The position numbers and the translations under genes are program-made. Positions 45,962-55,586 of a DNA stretch of 64,000 nucleotides are shown in pieces. Under the pieces are notes generated by a model. The model was not told where the DNA came from. It worked only from the letters and a program-made list of their open reading frames with translations, and did not search any database. The stretch comes from Erysipelothrix amsterdamensis (GTDB lineage: Bacteria > Bacillota_I > Bacilli_A > Erysipelotrichales > Erysipelotrichaceae): the NCBI RefSeq assembly GCF_940143175.1, contig NZ_OW659496.1, positions 992,001 to 1,056,000 of the forward strand, given 5' to 3'. Within the stretch, counting starts at the first letter, position 1, and every line of letters starts with the position of its first letter.

Positions 45962-47585
45962 ACTCTACTCCAATGATGTATGAATAAACTGGTTGTTCAC
46001 CACGATGTGATTCTACTTCTACATCGTATGTAGATTCAATAAAATCAACAACTGTATCAGCTTCTTCATCTGATACATCTTCTCCCGTGATTAAAGTAAC
46101 AAGTTCACTTTCATCATCAATTAACTTCGCACAAAGTGCCTTAGTTGTTTCTAAACGATTAGGGTTGGTTACAACAATGTCTTTTTCAAGAATCCCCATG
46201 AAATCATTTTGTTTAATTTCAATGGACTCAAACATCGTATCTTTAATTGCGTATGTAACTTGACCTGTTTTGGTATTGGCAACAGCTTCAAGCATTTCAG
46301 TTAAATTATCTTCAACATCTACATCAGGATTAAACATAACGCATGCTGATAATCCTTGAGGAATCGTTTTCGTTTCAATAACATGAATATCTTTGTCTTC
46401 ACAAATATCTTGAGCCTGTTTTGCAGCCATAATGATATTTGAGTTGTTTGGCAGAATAAAAATATGATCTGCGTCAATACTATTGATAAGTGCCACAAAA
46501 TCTTCAGTTGATGGGTTCATAGTTTGACCCCCGCTGATAATGTATTCTGCACGGAGTTCTTTAAACATATCCACAACACCCGTACCTGCAGCAACAGCTA
46601 CAATTGCGTATTTACTGTGTTGTTTTTGAGTTTTAGAAGCATTTGATTCGGCATCTAAAATCGTATTGTGTTGTTCAGACATATTTTCAATTTTCAGCTT
46701 AACAAATTCACCATAGCGTTGCGCTAAGTTTAGAGCATTACCTGGTTTCAATGTATGAACATGAACTTTAACTAAATCTTCATCCGTAACAACTACCAAT
46801 GAATTACCAAGTGCTTCTAATTGCGCTCTGAATTTATCTTCATTATAACGGTTGATTGATTCTTCATCGAGACGTACGATAAATTCTGTACAGTAACCAA
46901 ATTCATCATGTTCAAAATCTGAAGCAGCGGCATGATTGGACTCATCACCCTCTTCAAGTTCGATAGGGTTCCCTTTTAATTCTGCTAGGAATCCTTCAAG
47001 AACGGTAACATAACCTTTACCACCACTATCGACAACGCCGACTTCTTTTAATACAGGCAGAAGTTCTGGTGTTCCATCTAAAGACGTATTTGCTTCAGCT
47101 ACTAAACATTCAAAAAACTCAATGACTGAGATTTCAGGATTTTTAAGTACAAACTCATAGGTAGCCTGTGAACTCTCACGTAAAACAGTTAGAATTGTTC
47201 CTTCAACAGGACGCATAACTGCCTTGTAGGCAACTTCTTTACCTTTTTGGAAAGCTTCCGCAAGATCCATAACACTTGCTTCTTGTAAATTTTCTACGGA
47301 TTGTGCAAATCCTCGGAAGATTTGAGAAAGGATAACGCCTGAGTTTCCTCGCGCGCCCATTAATAAACCGCGAGATAATGTTTTGGATAATTGACCTAAG
47401 TGTGATGTAACAGCTTTTTTAGAATCTGTTAACCCACTTGTGAAAGTAAGATTCATATTTGTTCCTGTATCTCCATCGGGAACAGGGAAAACGTTAAGAG
47501 CATTAATTTCATGATGCTTATTTGTAAGATTGTTGGCACCACTTTGAAGCATCTTCAAAAAGATATCGCCATTAATAGTATTCAT
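45960..47585 (-). CDS. fakA: Fatty acid kinase subunit FakA (DAK2 domain, YloV family)
   Basis: 541 aa. The N-terminal DAK2/DhaL ATP-binding domain has NVFPVPDGDTGTNM near residue 32; the C-terminal half is the DegV-like regulatory region. FakA phosphorylates exogenous fatty acids presented by FakB, letting them enter phospholipid. This fits a bacterium lacking fatty-acid synthesis. The ATG overlaps the stop of the Asp23 gene by one base. No fakB is in the window. Confidence 0.9.
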   Translation of the reverse strand: MNTINGDIFLKMLQSGANNLTNKHHEINALNVFPVPDGDTGTNMNLTFTSGLTDSKKAVTSHLGQLSKTLSRGLLMGARGNSGVILSQIFRGFAQSVENLQEASVMDLAEAFQKGKEVAYKAVMRPVEGTILTVLRESSQATYEFVLKNPEISVIEFFECLVAEANTSLDGTPELLPVLKEVGVVDSGGKGYVTVLEGFLAELKGNPIELEEGDESNHAAASDFEHDEFGYCTEFIVRLDEESINRYNEDKFRAQLEALGNSLVVVTDEDLVKVHVHTLKPGNALNLAQRYGEFVKLKIENMSEQHNTILDAESNASKTQKQHSKYAIVAVAAGTGVVDMFKELRAEYIISGGQTMNPSTEDFVALINSIDADHIFILPNNSNIIMAAKQAQDICEDKDIHVIETKTIPQGLSACVMFNPDVDVEDNLTEMLEAVANTKTGQVTYAIKDTMFESIEIKQNDFMGILEKDIVVTNPNRLETTKALCAKLIDDESELVTLITGEDVSDEEADTVVDFIESTYDVEVESHRGEQPVYSYIIGVE

Positions 47586-47947
47586 TATTGAACAACCTTA
47601 ATACCTTGAACATAAACATTAATCGTATTAAAGTTTTGTTGAAGTGTTTTTTCTAACATGTATTTCGCTTTCTTTTGAACTTCGAGTACTACTTCTGAAA
47701 TCTTAACGTTATAACTTACAATAATATATAAATCTAAATCAAAACCATTATCCCCTTTACGCACAATAACACCTTTGGAATAATTTTCACCCTTTAACAA
47801 TTCTGCAAGGCCATCTTTAAAGACTTGCTGAGAGGCCATACCAACAACACCATAACATTCTGTCACGACACCGCCAGCTAGCATTGCGATTGCTTCGTTT
47901 GAAACATTGATTTTTCCAAATTCATTGGTTTTTTCAATCGCCATCAT
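47585..47947 (-). CDS. yloU: Asp23/Gls24 family protein (YloU-like)
   Basis: 120 aa, Asp23/Gls24 domain (FGKINVSNEAIAMLAGGVV, YNVKISEVVLEVQKKAKYML). Always paired with fakA (yloU-yloV) in Firmicutes. GAGGAGG precedes two adjacent ATGs; the first is used. A paralogue of the gene at 26756. Function is not established. Confidence 0.9.
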   Translation of the reverse strand: MMAIEKTNEFGKINVSNEAIAMLAGGVVTECYGVVGMASQQVFKDGLAELLKGENYSKGVIVRKGDNGFDLDLYIIVSYNVKISEVVLEVQKKAKYMLEKTLQQNFNTINVYVQGIKVVQ

Positions 47948-47977
47948 TTCTCCTCCTCTTTCATATTTTTTATATTT

Positions 47978-48790
47978 TTATGATCCACATGCCTTTACAA
48001 CGGCAGACTGTGTTTCTTCAGTTGGACCGTACTCGATAAACTCGATGCAACGAGCACTCGAATCAGCCCCACTTATAATAGTAGCATATTTATTCAGTTG
48101 TGGTAAAGTTTCTACATTTGTAAAAACAAAATAATCATTATTCATAACAATTCTCATATAGTCAGGTTCAACTTTTGTAGGCTCGAAATGAATTTCAGAA
48201 ACGGAAGCCATAGAACCATCATCAATGGTTGCCAAAGCGGATAGCAGCGATTCAGATATTGATTCCTCTGTAAACCCTACAAGTAATGGTAATCGTTCGA
48301 TCACAGAAGGATTCACCGATTCCAACTCTTTATAATATCCATCTTCAAAATAAATTCGAATTGTTGGTTCCAATGTGTAACCCACAGCTTTCTTTTCCGT
48401 TACATTTAAATTTATGATACCTTGACGATAATATACATTAGCGTCAACATTGTCAATCCCCTTAACTTTTTTTCCTTTATAGTTTATCAATGGCTTAAAG
48501 GTTAAATAGATGCGTTGATTCTCATGTATGTTGATTGCATCTTTGATTTCCGCATCACTAAGAATTACATTACCGTTCACTCTTACATTATGAATTCGCG
48601 AAGCATCGCTTTTATCAAAATAATAAATCCCTACGAAAACTCCGATAACAATTAAAAATTGAAGCATTTTAATCAACCGACGTTTTCGCTTATTGCGGCG
48701 AATCGTCTTCTTTTTAAGGTCTATCGAGGCCTTTATTTTATCAATCGGCTCTCGCTCATCATTCAATTCAGGATTATTGCGACGCGTCAT
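47978..48790 (-). CDS. ftsQ: Cell division protein FtsQ/DivIB
   Basis: 270 aa. A basic cytoplasmic tail (KKKTIRRNKRKRRLIK), one membrane segment (MLQFLIVIGVFVGIYYF) and an extracytoplasmic POTRA domain (IHNVRVNGNVILSDAEI). It links the divisome proteins FtsL and FtsB. The ATG at 48790 is preferred (AGGTGG upstream) over a TTG 7 codons earlier. Overlaps murG by 17 bases. Confidence 0.88.
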   Translation of the reverse strand: MTRRNNPELNDEREPIDKIKASIDLKKKTIRRNKRKRRLIKMLQFLIVIGVFVGIYYFDKSDASRIHNVRVNGNVILSDAEIKDAINIHENQRIYLTFKPLINYKGKKVKGIDNVDANVYYRQGIINLNVTEKKAVGYTLEPTIRIYFEDGYYKELESVNPSVIERLPLLVGFTEESISESLLSALATIDDGSMASVSEIHFEPTKVEPDYMRIVMNNDYFVFTNVETLPQLNKYATIISGADSSARCIEFIEYGPTEETQSAVVKACGS

Positions 48791-49865
48791 CGTTCCCCAC
48801 CACCTTTTCAACTAAATCTGCAATATTCGAAACCGCATCAGGCGTTGCAAGCTTACGTGCATTATGACCTAATTCAACCAAACGTTGTTTATTACGAATC
48901 AGTTCAAAAACATGTTTATTCAATACGTCATCATGGATATTTTCTTCTAATAGCATATCACAAGCGTTCTTATCAAATAACGATTTAGCATTATAAAATT
49001 GATGGTTATTTGCCACATATGGGCTTGGTATTAGAAGTGACGGTAGGCCAAAGGATTCAATCTCAGCAACTGTAGAAGCACCTGATCGACATACAATTAA
49101 ATCGATTACCGGTAATAACGCTTTTTGGTCTACAAATCCTTCCAGACGAATATTTGGATGTACTTCACCAACTTTTTGTTTGAAACGATCAATATGAAGT
49201 GGACCCGTAACAATAATTACTTGAGTCATTGGATCATCATAATACTTAACAAACTTTTCAAATTTTTTATTCATTGCAGTTGAACCTTGGGACCCCATAA
49301 CCATGAGGACTGTATTCAATTTTAAATCCAAATTGAGACGTTCGACTTCTTTAGAACTATCAATTTCTTCATGTACCAAAGAAGCTCGAGGATTCCCAAG
49401 ATAGTGGACATAATCTCTACCTGAAAATGCTTCTTCATAACACGTAATGATTGCCTTTGCGGAATCCGCAATCATCTTATTTGCTTTTCCTGGATACGCA
49501 TTTTGTTCATGGAGAACAATCGGAATCTTAAGCGATTTTGCCGCAAATGTTACGGGCCCACAAACATACCCTCCAAATGCAAATACAACATCCGGTTTTA
49601 ATGATTTTAAGTGTTTTTTAGCAGCACGATAGGCTCCAAATTGAGAAAAAACAGCTTTAATTTTATCGAATATACTGCCTTGAAGTCCTTGATTGTGGAT
49701 TGCAAAAAAAGGATATCCTGCCTCTGGCACGATCCAAGATTCCATTTTATGATCGTTCCCAATAAAAACGACTTCTGTATTTCGATTCTTTTTAATGAAA
49801 TCAGCATAGGTGATTGCTGGGTAAATATGACCACCACTACCACCTGTAACAATACATACTTTCAT
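48774..49865 (-). CDS. murG: UDP-GlcNAc--lipid I N-acetylglucosaminyltransferase
   Basis: 363 aa. It makes lipid II in peptidoglycan synthesis at the inner membrane face. GT28 fold: N-terminal GGSGGHIYPA glycine loop, HEQNAYPGKANK, and donor-binding CRSGASTVAEIESFGLPSLLIP near residue 260. Followed by ftsQ but not by murD or ftsW, so the dcw cluster is dispersed here. Confidence 0.96.
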   Translation of the reverse strand: MKVCIVTGGSGGHIYPAITYADFIKKNRNTEVVFIGNDHKMESWIVPEAGYPFFAIHNQGLQGSIFDKIKAVFSQFGAYRAAKKHLKSLKPDVVFAFGGYVCGPVTFAAKSLKIPIVLHEQNAYPGKANKMIADSAKAIITCYEEAFSGRDYVHYLGNPRASLVHEEIDSSKEVERLNLDLKLNTVLMVMGSQGSTAMNKKFEKFVKYYDDPMTQVIIVTGPLHIDRFKQKVGEVHPNIRLEGFVDQKALLPVIDLIVCRSGASTVAEIESFGLPSLLIPSPYVANNHQFYNAKSLFDKNACDMLLEENIHDDVLNKHVFELIRNKQRLVELGHNARKLATPDAVSNIADLVEKVVGNDDASQ

Positions 49866-49874
49866 ACCCTACCT

Positions 49875-50885
49875 CTATTCAAATAGCCTTTGATTTACAT
49901 CGATTTTTAAATGTTCATAAGCCTTTGTTGTTACGACACGACCACGCGGAGTACGATTAATAAAACCTAGTTGTAACAAATATGGTTCATAAACATCTTC
50001 AAGTGTCATGGTTTCTTCAGAAATCGAAGCGGCTATTGCTTCAATTCCAACAGGTCCACCATCAAAGCGTTCAATAATTCCGCGGAGATAACGTAAATCA
50101 ACATCATCAAGCCCTAAGTTATCGACTTTTAGTTTATCAAGTGCCAACTGGGTTATTGAAATGTCGACAACATTATCATTTAAAACCTGAGCGAAATCTC
50201 TTACACGTCGAAATAAACGATTTGCAATTCGTGGTGTCCCACGTGAACGTTTTGCAATTTCACTTACACCTTCACGATCAATAACAGTATTGAGTACACG
50301 ACTTGTTCTCGCAACAATCGTTTCAAGTTCATCTTGACTGTAATACTCAAGTTTTGAAATGATACCAAAACGATCTCGTAACGGAGAAGACAAATCCCCT
50401 GCCCGTGTTGTCGCTCCAATGAGCGTAAACGGCGGTAAATCAATTTGAATGCTTCTTGTTGATGAATCCTTACCAACAACAAGATCCAAAGTGAAATCCT
50501 CCATCGCAGGATACAAAACCTCCTCAACAGCTTTAGGCATACGGTGAATTTCATCGATAAATAGAACATCACCCGGCTCCAAGCTTGATAAGATTGCTGC
50601 CAGATCACCACTACGCTCGATACTTGGTCCACTCGTCACTTTAATTCCTGTTTGCATTTCATTTGCGATTACATGCGCTATGGTTGTCTTACCTAATCCC
50701 GGAGGACCATAAAACAACAAATGATCTAAAGCTTCATTACGCGTTTTAGCGGCCTCAATAAAAATTTTTAAATTTTCCTTAAGCCCTTCTTGCCCTACAT
50801 ACGCAGAAAGCGTTTGAGGACGTAGACTTTCTTCGTAATCTTGGCCGGATAAAATAGCTTCACCAGACATTAAACGTTCTTCCAT
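49875..50885 (-). CDS. ruvB: Holliday junction branch migration ATPase RuvB
   Basis: 336 aa. AAA+ motor: GPPGLGKTT near residue 60, Walker [12 protein letters not shown], sensor [15 protein letters not shown], and C-terminal winged helix (NRTPRGRVV). It follows ruvA by 0 bases and drives branch migration with it. Confidence 0.97.
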   Translation of the reverse strand: MEERLMSGEAILSGQDYEESLRPQTLSAYVGQEGLKENLKIFIEAAKTRNEALDHLLFYGPPGLGKTTIAHVIANEMQTGIKVTSGPSIERSGDLAAILSSLEPGDVLFIDEIHRMPKAVEEVLYPAMEDFTLDLVVGKDSSTRSIQIDLPPFTLIGATTRAGDLSSPLRDRFGIISKLEYYSQDELETIVARTSRVLNTVIDREGVSEIAKRSRGTPRIANRLFRRVRDFAQVLNDNVVDISITQLALDKLKVDNLGLDDVDLRYLRGIIERFDGGPVGIEAIAASISEETMTLEDVYEPYLLQLGFINRTPRGRVVTTKAYEHLKIDVNQRLFE

Positions 50886-51473
50886 CTACAGCCCTCTCTT
50901 TCTTGAATGCAAGAGCTTCAAGCCTTCTTTAATCATATCATCCACTGAATCAAGATTTAGAAGTGACAACTCATGCTTTATATTGTTCAATTCTACTTTT
51001 TTAAAACCTAGATCACCTAAAGCATCCAGTGCTTCATCAACAAGCGGTAATGCCTTTGTACTTGATGAAGGCGTATCTGATGCAATAAACTTACCTTTAA
51101 GATCTAACATCATTTGAGAAGCCATCTTAGGCCCCACACCCGGTAGTTTCTTAAGGAAAGCCATATCTTCTTGATCAATTGCACGAATGATATCATCGCC
51201 ACTAAAACGGCTTAAAATTGTAATCCCTGTCTTAGGTCCTACCCCTTTTACTGTTATTAACTGACGGAAGATATCTAATTCACGCTTTTCTACAAATCCA
51301 AATAAAATGATTGCATCTTCTCTCACATGTTGGTAAGTGTGAAATATTATGCTCTCATTTAATGTAACCATTTCTGGATTCCCACAAAATACTTGATAAC
51401 CAATACCATGGTTATCGACCACAACATAATCGATTCCTCGATCCACTGCAACACCTGAAATAAATGCAATCAT
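50886..51473 (-). CDS. ruvA: Holliday junction-binding subunit RuvA
   Basis: 195 aa, complete: OB domain (MIAFISGVAVDRGIDYVVVD), two helix-hairpin-helix motifs (VKGVGPKTGITILSRF; LPGVGPKMASQMMLDL) and a C-terminal RuvB-contact domain. ruvC is not present, as is usual in Firmicutes. Confidence 0.96.
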   Translation of the reverse strand: MIAFISGVAVDRGIDYVVVDNHGIGYQVFCGNPEMVTLNESIIFHTYQHVREDAIILFGFVEKRELDIFRQLITVKGVGPKTGITILSRFSGDDIIRAIDQEDMAFLKKLPGVGPKMASQMMLDLKGKFIASDTPSSSTKALPLVDEALDALGDLGFKKVELNNIKHELSLLNLDSVDDMIKEGLKLLHSRKRGL

Positions 51474-51487
51474 ATTATCACCTATTA

Positions 51488-52771
51488 TTATTCTACCATA
51501 CCTTCTTCAAAAACAAATTGAATATCTGCAACAATTACAATATCGCCATCTTTTACACCTGCTTCACGGAGCGCTTGGTCAACACCTAGACGCTTCATAG
51601 CAAGCCCAAACTGAACTGCGGATTCCTCAGTATCAAATTCATATTGACGTAATTGACGGTCAATGATATCACCGGTAACACGCCATTTTGTTTGATTAAT
51701 TTGCTCAATATCAAAATTACGTTTTGGTGCTTCATATTTATAAACAACAGATTCACTTTGTTCTTCGATACGTTCTTCAACGTGTTCGTCAAGAATATCT
51801 GCAAGACGGTAAAGTAGCGAATCAATTCCCTCGCCAACCATTGTAACAAGTTCGAAAATTTCTAAGTCTGGATATGCTGCTTTAAATTTCTCTAAATTTG
51901 CGGGTGCAACCTCTAGATCCATTTTATTTGCAACAACAACCATTGGTTTTTTCAGTAAGTCTTCATTATATTTTTCAAGTTCGTTATTGATGACTTTATA
52001 ATCCTCAATCGGATCACGTCCGTCTTCTGCACCCATATCCACAACATGTACTAATACTCGACAACGTTCGATATGTTTTAAGAAAACATGTCCAAGACCT
52101 TTCCCTAAGTGTGCATCTTCAATTAAACCTGGTAAATCAGCTACAGCAAAGGAACGTCCATCTGGACTACTTGAAATACCTAAGTTTGGCGCAATCGTTG
52201 TGAAATGGTAATCCGCAACTTCTGGCTTCGCTCTTGAAATTACTGAAAGTAGTGTTGATTTCCCAACAGATGGATAACCAATAATACCAACATCAGCAAG
52301 TAATTTTAACTCAATGGTGATATCAAGTTCTTGACCTAATTCACCCTTTTCAGAAAATGTAGGCGCAGGGTTATTTGCTGTCGCAAATCGAGCATTACCT
52401 CTACCGCCACGTCCTCCATGAGCTACAACCTCACGTTGGCCCACTTCAGTTAAGTCAGCAATAACAATACCTTTTTCGTTATCAATAACCATAGTACCTA
52501 CTGGAACTCTTAAAATTACATCATCGGCTCCGGCTCCGTGCATTTTTTTATTCTTCCCAGGCGTACCATGTGAAGCTTTAATAACACGATTATATCTTAA
52601 ATCAAGTAATGTTGATTTATTAGAGTCTGCGACAAATACGATATCGCCACCTTTACCACCATCACCGCCATAAGGTCCACCAAGTGGAACAAATGCTTCG
52701 CGACGGAAAGATGTCATTCCATCACCACCGTTTCCGGCTACTACTTTTATATTAACGCGATCTACAAACAT
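51488..52771 (-). CDS. obg: Ribosome-associated GTPase Obg
   Basis: 427 aa. The glycine-rich OBG fold occupies residues 1-158 (GGDGGKGGDIVF), the G domain has GYPSVGKST, DLPGLIE and NKMD, and a C-terminal OCT domain with PKRNFDIEQINQTKWRV follows. It acts in 50S assembly. The ATG lies 24 bases after the rpmA terminator, so it may be partly read through from rplU. Confidence 0.96.
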   Translation of the reverse strand: MFVDRVNIKVVAGNGGDGMTSFRREAFVPLGGPYGGDGGKGGDIVFVADSNKSTLLDLRYNRVIKASHGTPGKNKKMHGAGADDVILRVPVGTMVIDNEKGIVIADLTEVGQREVVAHGGRGGRGNARFATANNPAPTFSEKGELGQELDITIELKLLADVGIIGYPSVGKSTLLSVISRAKPEVADYHFTTIAPNLGISSSPDGRSFAVADLPGLIEDAHLGKGLGHVFLKHIERCRVLVHVVDMGAEDGRDPIEDYKVINNELEKYNEDLLKKPMVVVANKMDLEVAPANLEKFKAAYPDLEIFELVTMVGEGIDSLLYRLADILDEHVEERIEEQSESVVYKYEAPKRNFDIEQINQTKWRVTGDIIDRQLRQYEFDTEESAVQFGLAMKRLGVDQALREAGVKDGDIVIVADIQFVFEEGMVE

Positions 52772-52795
52772 TAAATCACCCTTTCCATTTCAATT

Positions 52796-52817
52796 AAAAA
52801 CCCCCTATTTAAGGGGG
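52796..52817 (-). terminator. Terminator of the rplU-prp-rpmA operon
   Basis: Minus strand CCCCC, 7-base loop, GGGGG, then TTTTT. obg starts only 24 bases beyond. Confidence 0.85.
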
Positions 52818-52824
52818 CTTCAGA

Positions 52825-53109
52825 TTAAGCTACTGGATAAACTGAAACACATTTGCGAGTTTTGCTAATGCGTTCGAATTTAACAACACCATCCACTTTA
52901 GCGAATAAAGTGTCGTCGCCACCACGGCCTACGTTAACACCTGGATGAATCTTTGTACCACGTTGGCGGTATAAGATTGAACCTGCTGTACAGAATTCAC
53001 CATCTGCGCGCTTTGAGCCTAAACGTTTTGAGTGTGAGTCACGACCGTTTTTTGTCGAACCAACACCTTTTTTAGAAGCAAATAATTGGATATCTAATAC
53101 GAATTTCAT
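52825..53109 (-). CDS. rpmA: 50S ribosomal protein L27 (pre-L27 with cleavable N-terminus)
   Basis: 94 aa. The mature protein begins at [20 protein letters not shown]. The preceding ten residues, [10 protein letters not shown], match the Firmicutes L27 extension that Prp protease removes after the Phe. Mature L27 reaches the peptidyl-transferase centre. Encoded next to its protease. Confidence 0.97.
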   Translation of the reverse strand: MKFVLDIQLFASKKGVGSTKNGRDSHSKRLGSKRADGEFCTAGSILYRQRGTKIHPGVNVGRGGDDTLFAKVDGVVKFERISKTRKCVSVYPVA

Positions 53110-53426
53110 GAAGTAACCTCCTTTTCATTAATTTCGATATATTTAGATTGAGTTTGTTCCATTGTTTTAAGTTGTAACAATACAAACTCAAATAATTTTT
53201 GATTAAGTTCATTACTCTGTTTAATTTCAATTTCAATTAGTGGTTCCTGAGTCATGATTAATTCTACTGAATCATCCAATGCATCAAAACCGTTGAGAGC
53301 ACCAACCATAATGGAACTAACTCCAGCACACACTAGATCAAATCCGTGATCACCAGAACCAGCATGACCTGTTACAGTCATTTTTTTATAGAACCCTTCG
53401 CTAACTAAAACAGATACATGTATCAT
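53106..53426 (-). CDS. prp: Ribosomal-processing cysteine protease Prp
   Basis: 106 aa. Catalytic His21 (TGHAGSG) and Cys33 (DLVCAGVSS) are present. It cleaves the N-terminal extension of L27, as shown in Staphylococcus aureus. Lies between rplU and rpmA; the stop overlaps the rpmA ATG by four bases. Confidence 0.94.
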   Translation of the reverse strand: MIHVSVLVSEGFYKKMTVTGHAGSGDHGFDLVCAGVSSIMVGALNGFDALDDSVELIMTQEPLIEIEIKQSNELNQKLFEFVLLQLKTMEQTQSKYIEINEKEVTS

Positions 53427-53430
53427 CGAA

Positions 53431-53745
53431 CTATCCTGCGTTAATTTCAGTTACAACTAACTTAGTATACGGTTGACGATGACCTTGTTTTTTACGTGTT
53501 GAACCTTTTTTAGCTTTATACTTGAAGATAGTAATTTTCTTACCTTTTCCATGTTTTTCAACTTTAGCAGTTACAGTAGCACCTTTAACGTATGGAGTAC
53601 CAACTTTAAGTGTGCGGTTTTTAACAGCAACAACTGTTTCAAAAACAATTTCTTCACCTTCTTGAACATCCAATTTTTCAACGAAAATTGTTTGATCCTT
53701 TTCAACTAAAACTTGTTTTCCACCTGTTTCAATAATTGCGTACAT
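53431..53745 (-). CDS. rplU: 50S ribosomal protein L21
   Basis: 104 aa, standard length ([43 protein letters not shown]). First gene of the operon, preceded by AGGAGGTG and a structured leader. Confidence 0.97.
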   Translation of the reverse strand: MYAIIETGGKQVLVEKDQTIFVEKLDVQEGEEIVFETVVAVKNRTLKVGTPYVKGATVTAKVEKHGKGKKITIFKYKAKKGSTRKKQGHRQPYTKLVVTEINAG

Positions 53746-53784
53746 AGTACACCTCCTTCAATTTTTTGCCATAAGACTCGCCAA

Positions 53785-53850
53785 GTAAGGTGGACGAATC
53801 ACTTAAACCTTACAGTGTGCGGTTGTACGTCCAGAGACATGCAACTACGC
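53785..53850 (-). ncRNA. Structured L21 leader RNA with a possible pseudoknot
   Basis: On the RNA: GCGTAGTTG pairs CAACCGC (53842-53850 with 53819-53825, 2-base bulge). GGACG (53828-53832) pairs CGTCC (53792-53796). GTAAGG (53808-53813) pairs CCTTAC (53785-53790). The last two interleave, an H-type pseudoknot. Position and structure fit the autoregulatory L21 leader known from Firmicutes; identity with that Rfam family is not verified. Confidence 0.6.
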
Positions 53851-53866
53851 CTTTAAATGCCTTAAC

Positions 53867-53895
53867 ATTATATAACAGTCCCATTCCAATGTCTA
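53867..53895 (-). promoter_or_regulatory. Promoter of the rplU operon
   Basis: Minus strand TAGACA, 17-base spacer, TATAAT. The start would be near 53860, just before the leader structure. Confidence 0.8.
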
Positions 53896-54145
53896 GTGTA
53901 TATCTTAATTATTTTAGATATTAATCATTCACTTTATTCAGACACAAAATCATATTCACCCAAGTGCTATTTATTGAATTAATACGATTTTATTTTCACG
54001 ATGAATATTTATCTTAATTCTGACTTTAAACGGTAAACTTAAAAAAACAATAACATGAAAAATATATGATTTAAATGATTTTTCAACCTTAATACTTAAA
54101 TTCTTCTTAAGATTCACATAATAAAATTTATTTCTGCTATTTGTA
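53896..54145. other. Gene-free AT-rich spacer between divergent rplU and deacetylase promoters
   Basis: About 250 bases, strongly A/T, with no plausible reading frame behind a ribosome site and no clear hairpin. I see no RNA gene in it. Confidence 0.5.
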
Positions 54146-54154
54146 TGTTAAAAT
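54146..54154 (+). promoter_or_regulatory. Extended -10 element upstream of the deacetylase
   Basis: TG-T-TAAAAT; no good -35. AAAGGTGG follows at 54162-54169. Confidence 0.4.
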
Positions 54155-54176
54155 CGTATCGAAAGGTGGATTTGGG

Positions 54177-54218
54177 ATGAAAGCATTTTTAAATTGTGGG
54201 TGCGTCTATGAAAGCTAA
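54177..54218 (+). CDS. Possible 13-codon upstream ORF overlapping the deacetylase start
   Basis: ATG at 54177 stands 7 bases after the best ribosome site of the region (AAAGGTGG) and reads MKAFLNCGCVYES then TAA. Its stop lies 8 bases inside the deacetylase gene (ATG 54208). It may be a leader peptide coupling translation, or trace a small frameshift in the original start. Confidence 0.35.
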   Translation: MKAFLNCGCVYES

Positions 54219-55578
54219 ACGAAGCATAAAAGTACGTAAACTCAATATGAAGGCAGTAGCTTCTATTATTGCCGCACTACTCGTTGTTGTAACAATCATC
54301 GTTACTTTGATATTTAATCCTTTCTCAAAGTATCCGAAATATATGACACGTGTTTCAAACGAGTATAAAAAAATTGGTCATCATGAAGTCATCAAAGAAG
54401 CAACAGATGATCGTGTCATGGTTTTACACTACCCAACGCTTGATAATGAAAAAGTAAATACTTGGATTCAAGAATTTACCAATCAAAGTAAAGAGCGTTC
54501 TAAAGGATTATCTAACAGAGATGGTAAGAAAGCTGAAATATTTCAGGATTACTCGATTTATCAAGTCCATGATAAATACGTAACAGTAGATATTAAAACA
54601 TCCTTAAATAGCGAGATTACAGATGAAATTTCCCGCACTTATGATATCGAAAGCGGAGAATTTGTAAAAGCTTCAGATTTGTTTAACGAGCTTGGTCTTA
54701 ATAAACTAATCAGCGATGTAAGGGCAACGCTTTCCAAACCGAAAGAAATGGAACGTCAAAGTTATCTTAAAGCGACTTCTTTGGATGAAGACACCGCCCT
54801 TTCTTTATCTGAATCAAATGTTGTCTTTAATATTAAGGGATTTACTAATCCTGTCTCATTTGATTTATCTAAAATAACGGATTACTTCTCCCATACAATT
54901 GGTTCTTTCGAAAAAACAAATGGTGAAATAGCACCCGTATATCTCGATCGTGGTATTAACCCAAAAGAAAAAATGGTCGCATTCACATTTGATGATGGAC
55001 CACATCATCGTAATACTCAGCTAATTATGGACGAAATGGATAAATATGACGGTCAAGCAACATTTTTTATGCTTGGGGAGCGGGTAAATCAAAACCCATC
55101 CATCGTAAAAGAAATTGTTCGTCGTGGCCACCAAATTGCGAATCACTCATTTACACATCCTGATTTTAATTCAATGGATATTCAAGATGTTAATAATGAG
55201 ATTAAGAGTACTGAGGAAGCCCTTTTTAAAGCATCGGGCTTAAAAGGTCCATTTATGGTTCGTCCACCCTATGGCAATGCCAATGCAGAAGTTCGCAAGG
55301 GCGCTCCTGTAACATTTGTCAATTGGTCTGTAGATAGTGAAGATTGGGTATCTCGTGACCCTCAACAAATCTGTAATACGATTGATAAATATAAACATGA
55401 TGGGGCAATTATATTACTCCATGATATTTACGAATCGAGCTATGAAGGATTTAAATGTGCTGCAAAAAAACTTCATGAACAAGGTTATAAATTTGTGACC
55501 GTTGAGGAATTACTTGAATCACGTAATGATGTCGTTAAAACCAACGCAATCTATTTCAACGCTGATCCAACTCAGTAA
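54208..55578 (+). CDS. Membrane-anchored polysaccharide deacetylase (peptidoglycan deacetylase-like)
   Basis: 456 aa. One N-terminal membrane segment (VASIIAALLVVVTIIVTLIF), an extracytoplasmic domain of about residues 50-240 resembling the DUF4163/DUF3298 region of PdaC-type proteins, then a NodB domain with TFDDGPHHRNT, HSFTHPDFN, RPPYG and LLHDIYES, all metal and catalytic motifs intact. Such enzymes de-N-acetylate cell-wall sugars and give lysozyme resistance; which sugar is unknown. ATG 54208 has a weak ribosome site and is probably coupled to the short frame at 54177; GTG 54196 is the alternative. Confidence 0.85.
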   Translation: MKAKRSIKVRKLNMKAVASIIAALLVVVTIIVTLIFNPFSKYPKYMTRVSNEYKKIGHHEVIKEATDDRVMVLHYPTLDNEKVNTWIQEFTNQSKERSKGLSNRDGKKAEIFQDYSIYQVHDKYVTVDIKTSLNSEITDEISRTYDIESGEFVKASDLFNELGLNKLISDVRATLSKPKEMERQSYLKATSLDEDTALSLSESNVVFNIKGFTNPVSFDLSKITDYFSHTIGSFEKTNGEIAPVYLDRGINPKEKMVAFTFDDGPHHRNTQLIMDEMDKYDGQATFFMLGERVNQNPSIVKEIVRRGHQIANHSFTHPDFNSMDIQDVNNEIKSTEEALFKASGLKGPFMVRPPYGNANAEVRKGAPVTFVNWSVDSEDWVSRDPQQICNTIDKYKHDGAIILLHDIYESSYEGFKCAAKKLHEQGYKFVTVEELLESRNDVVKTNAIYFNADPTQ

Positions 55579-55586
55579 TACAAAAA

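Noticed and set aside
54196-55578. GTG at 54196 as the deacetylase start
   Set aside because: No ribosome site precedes it and it adds only four residues; kept as an alternative.
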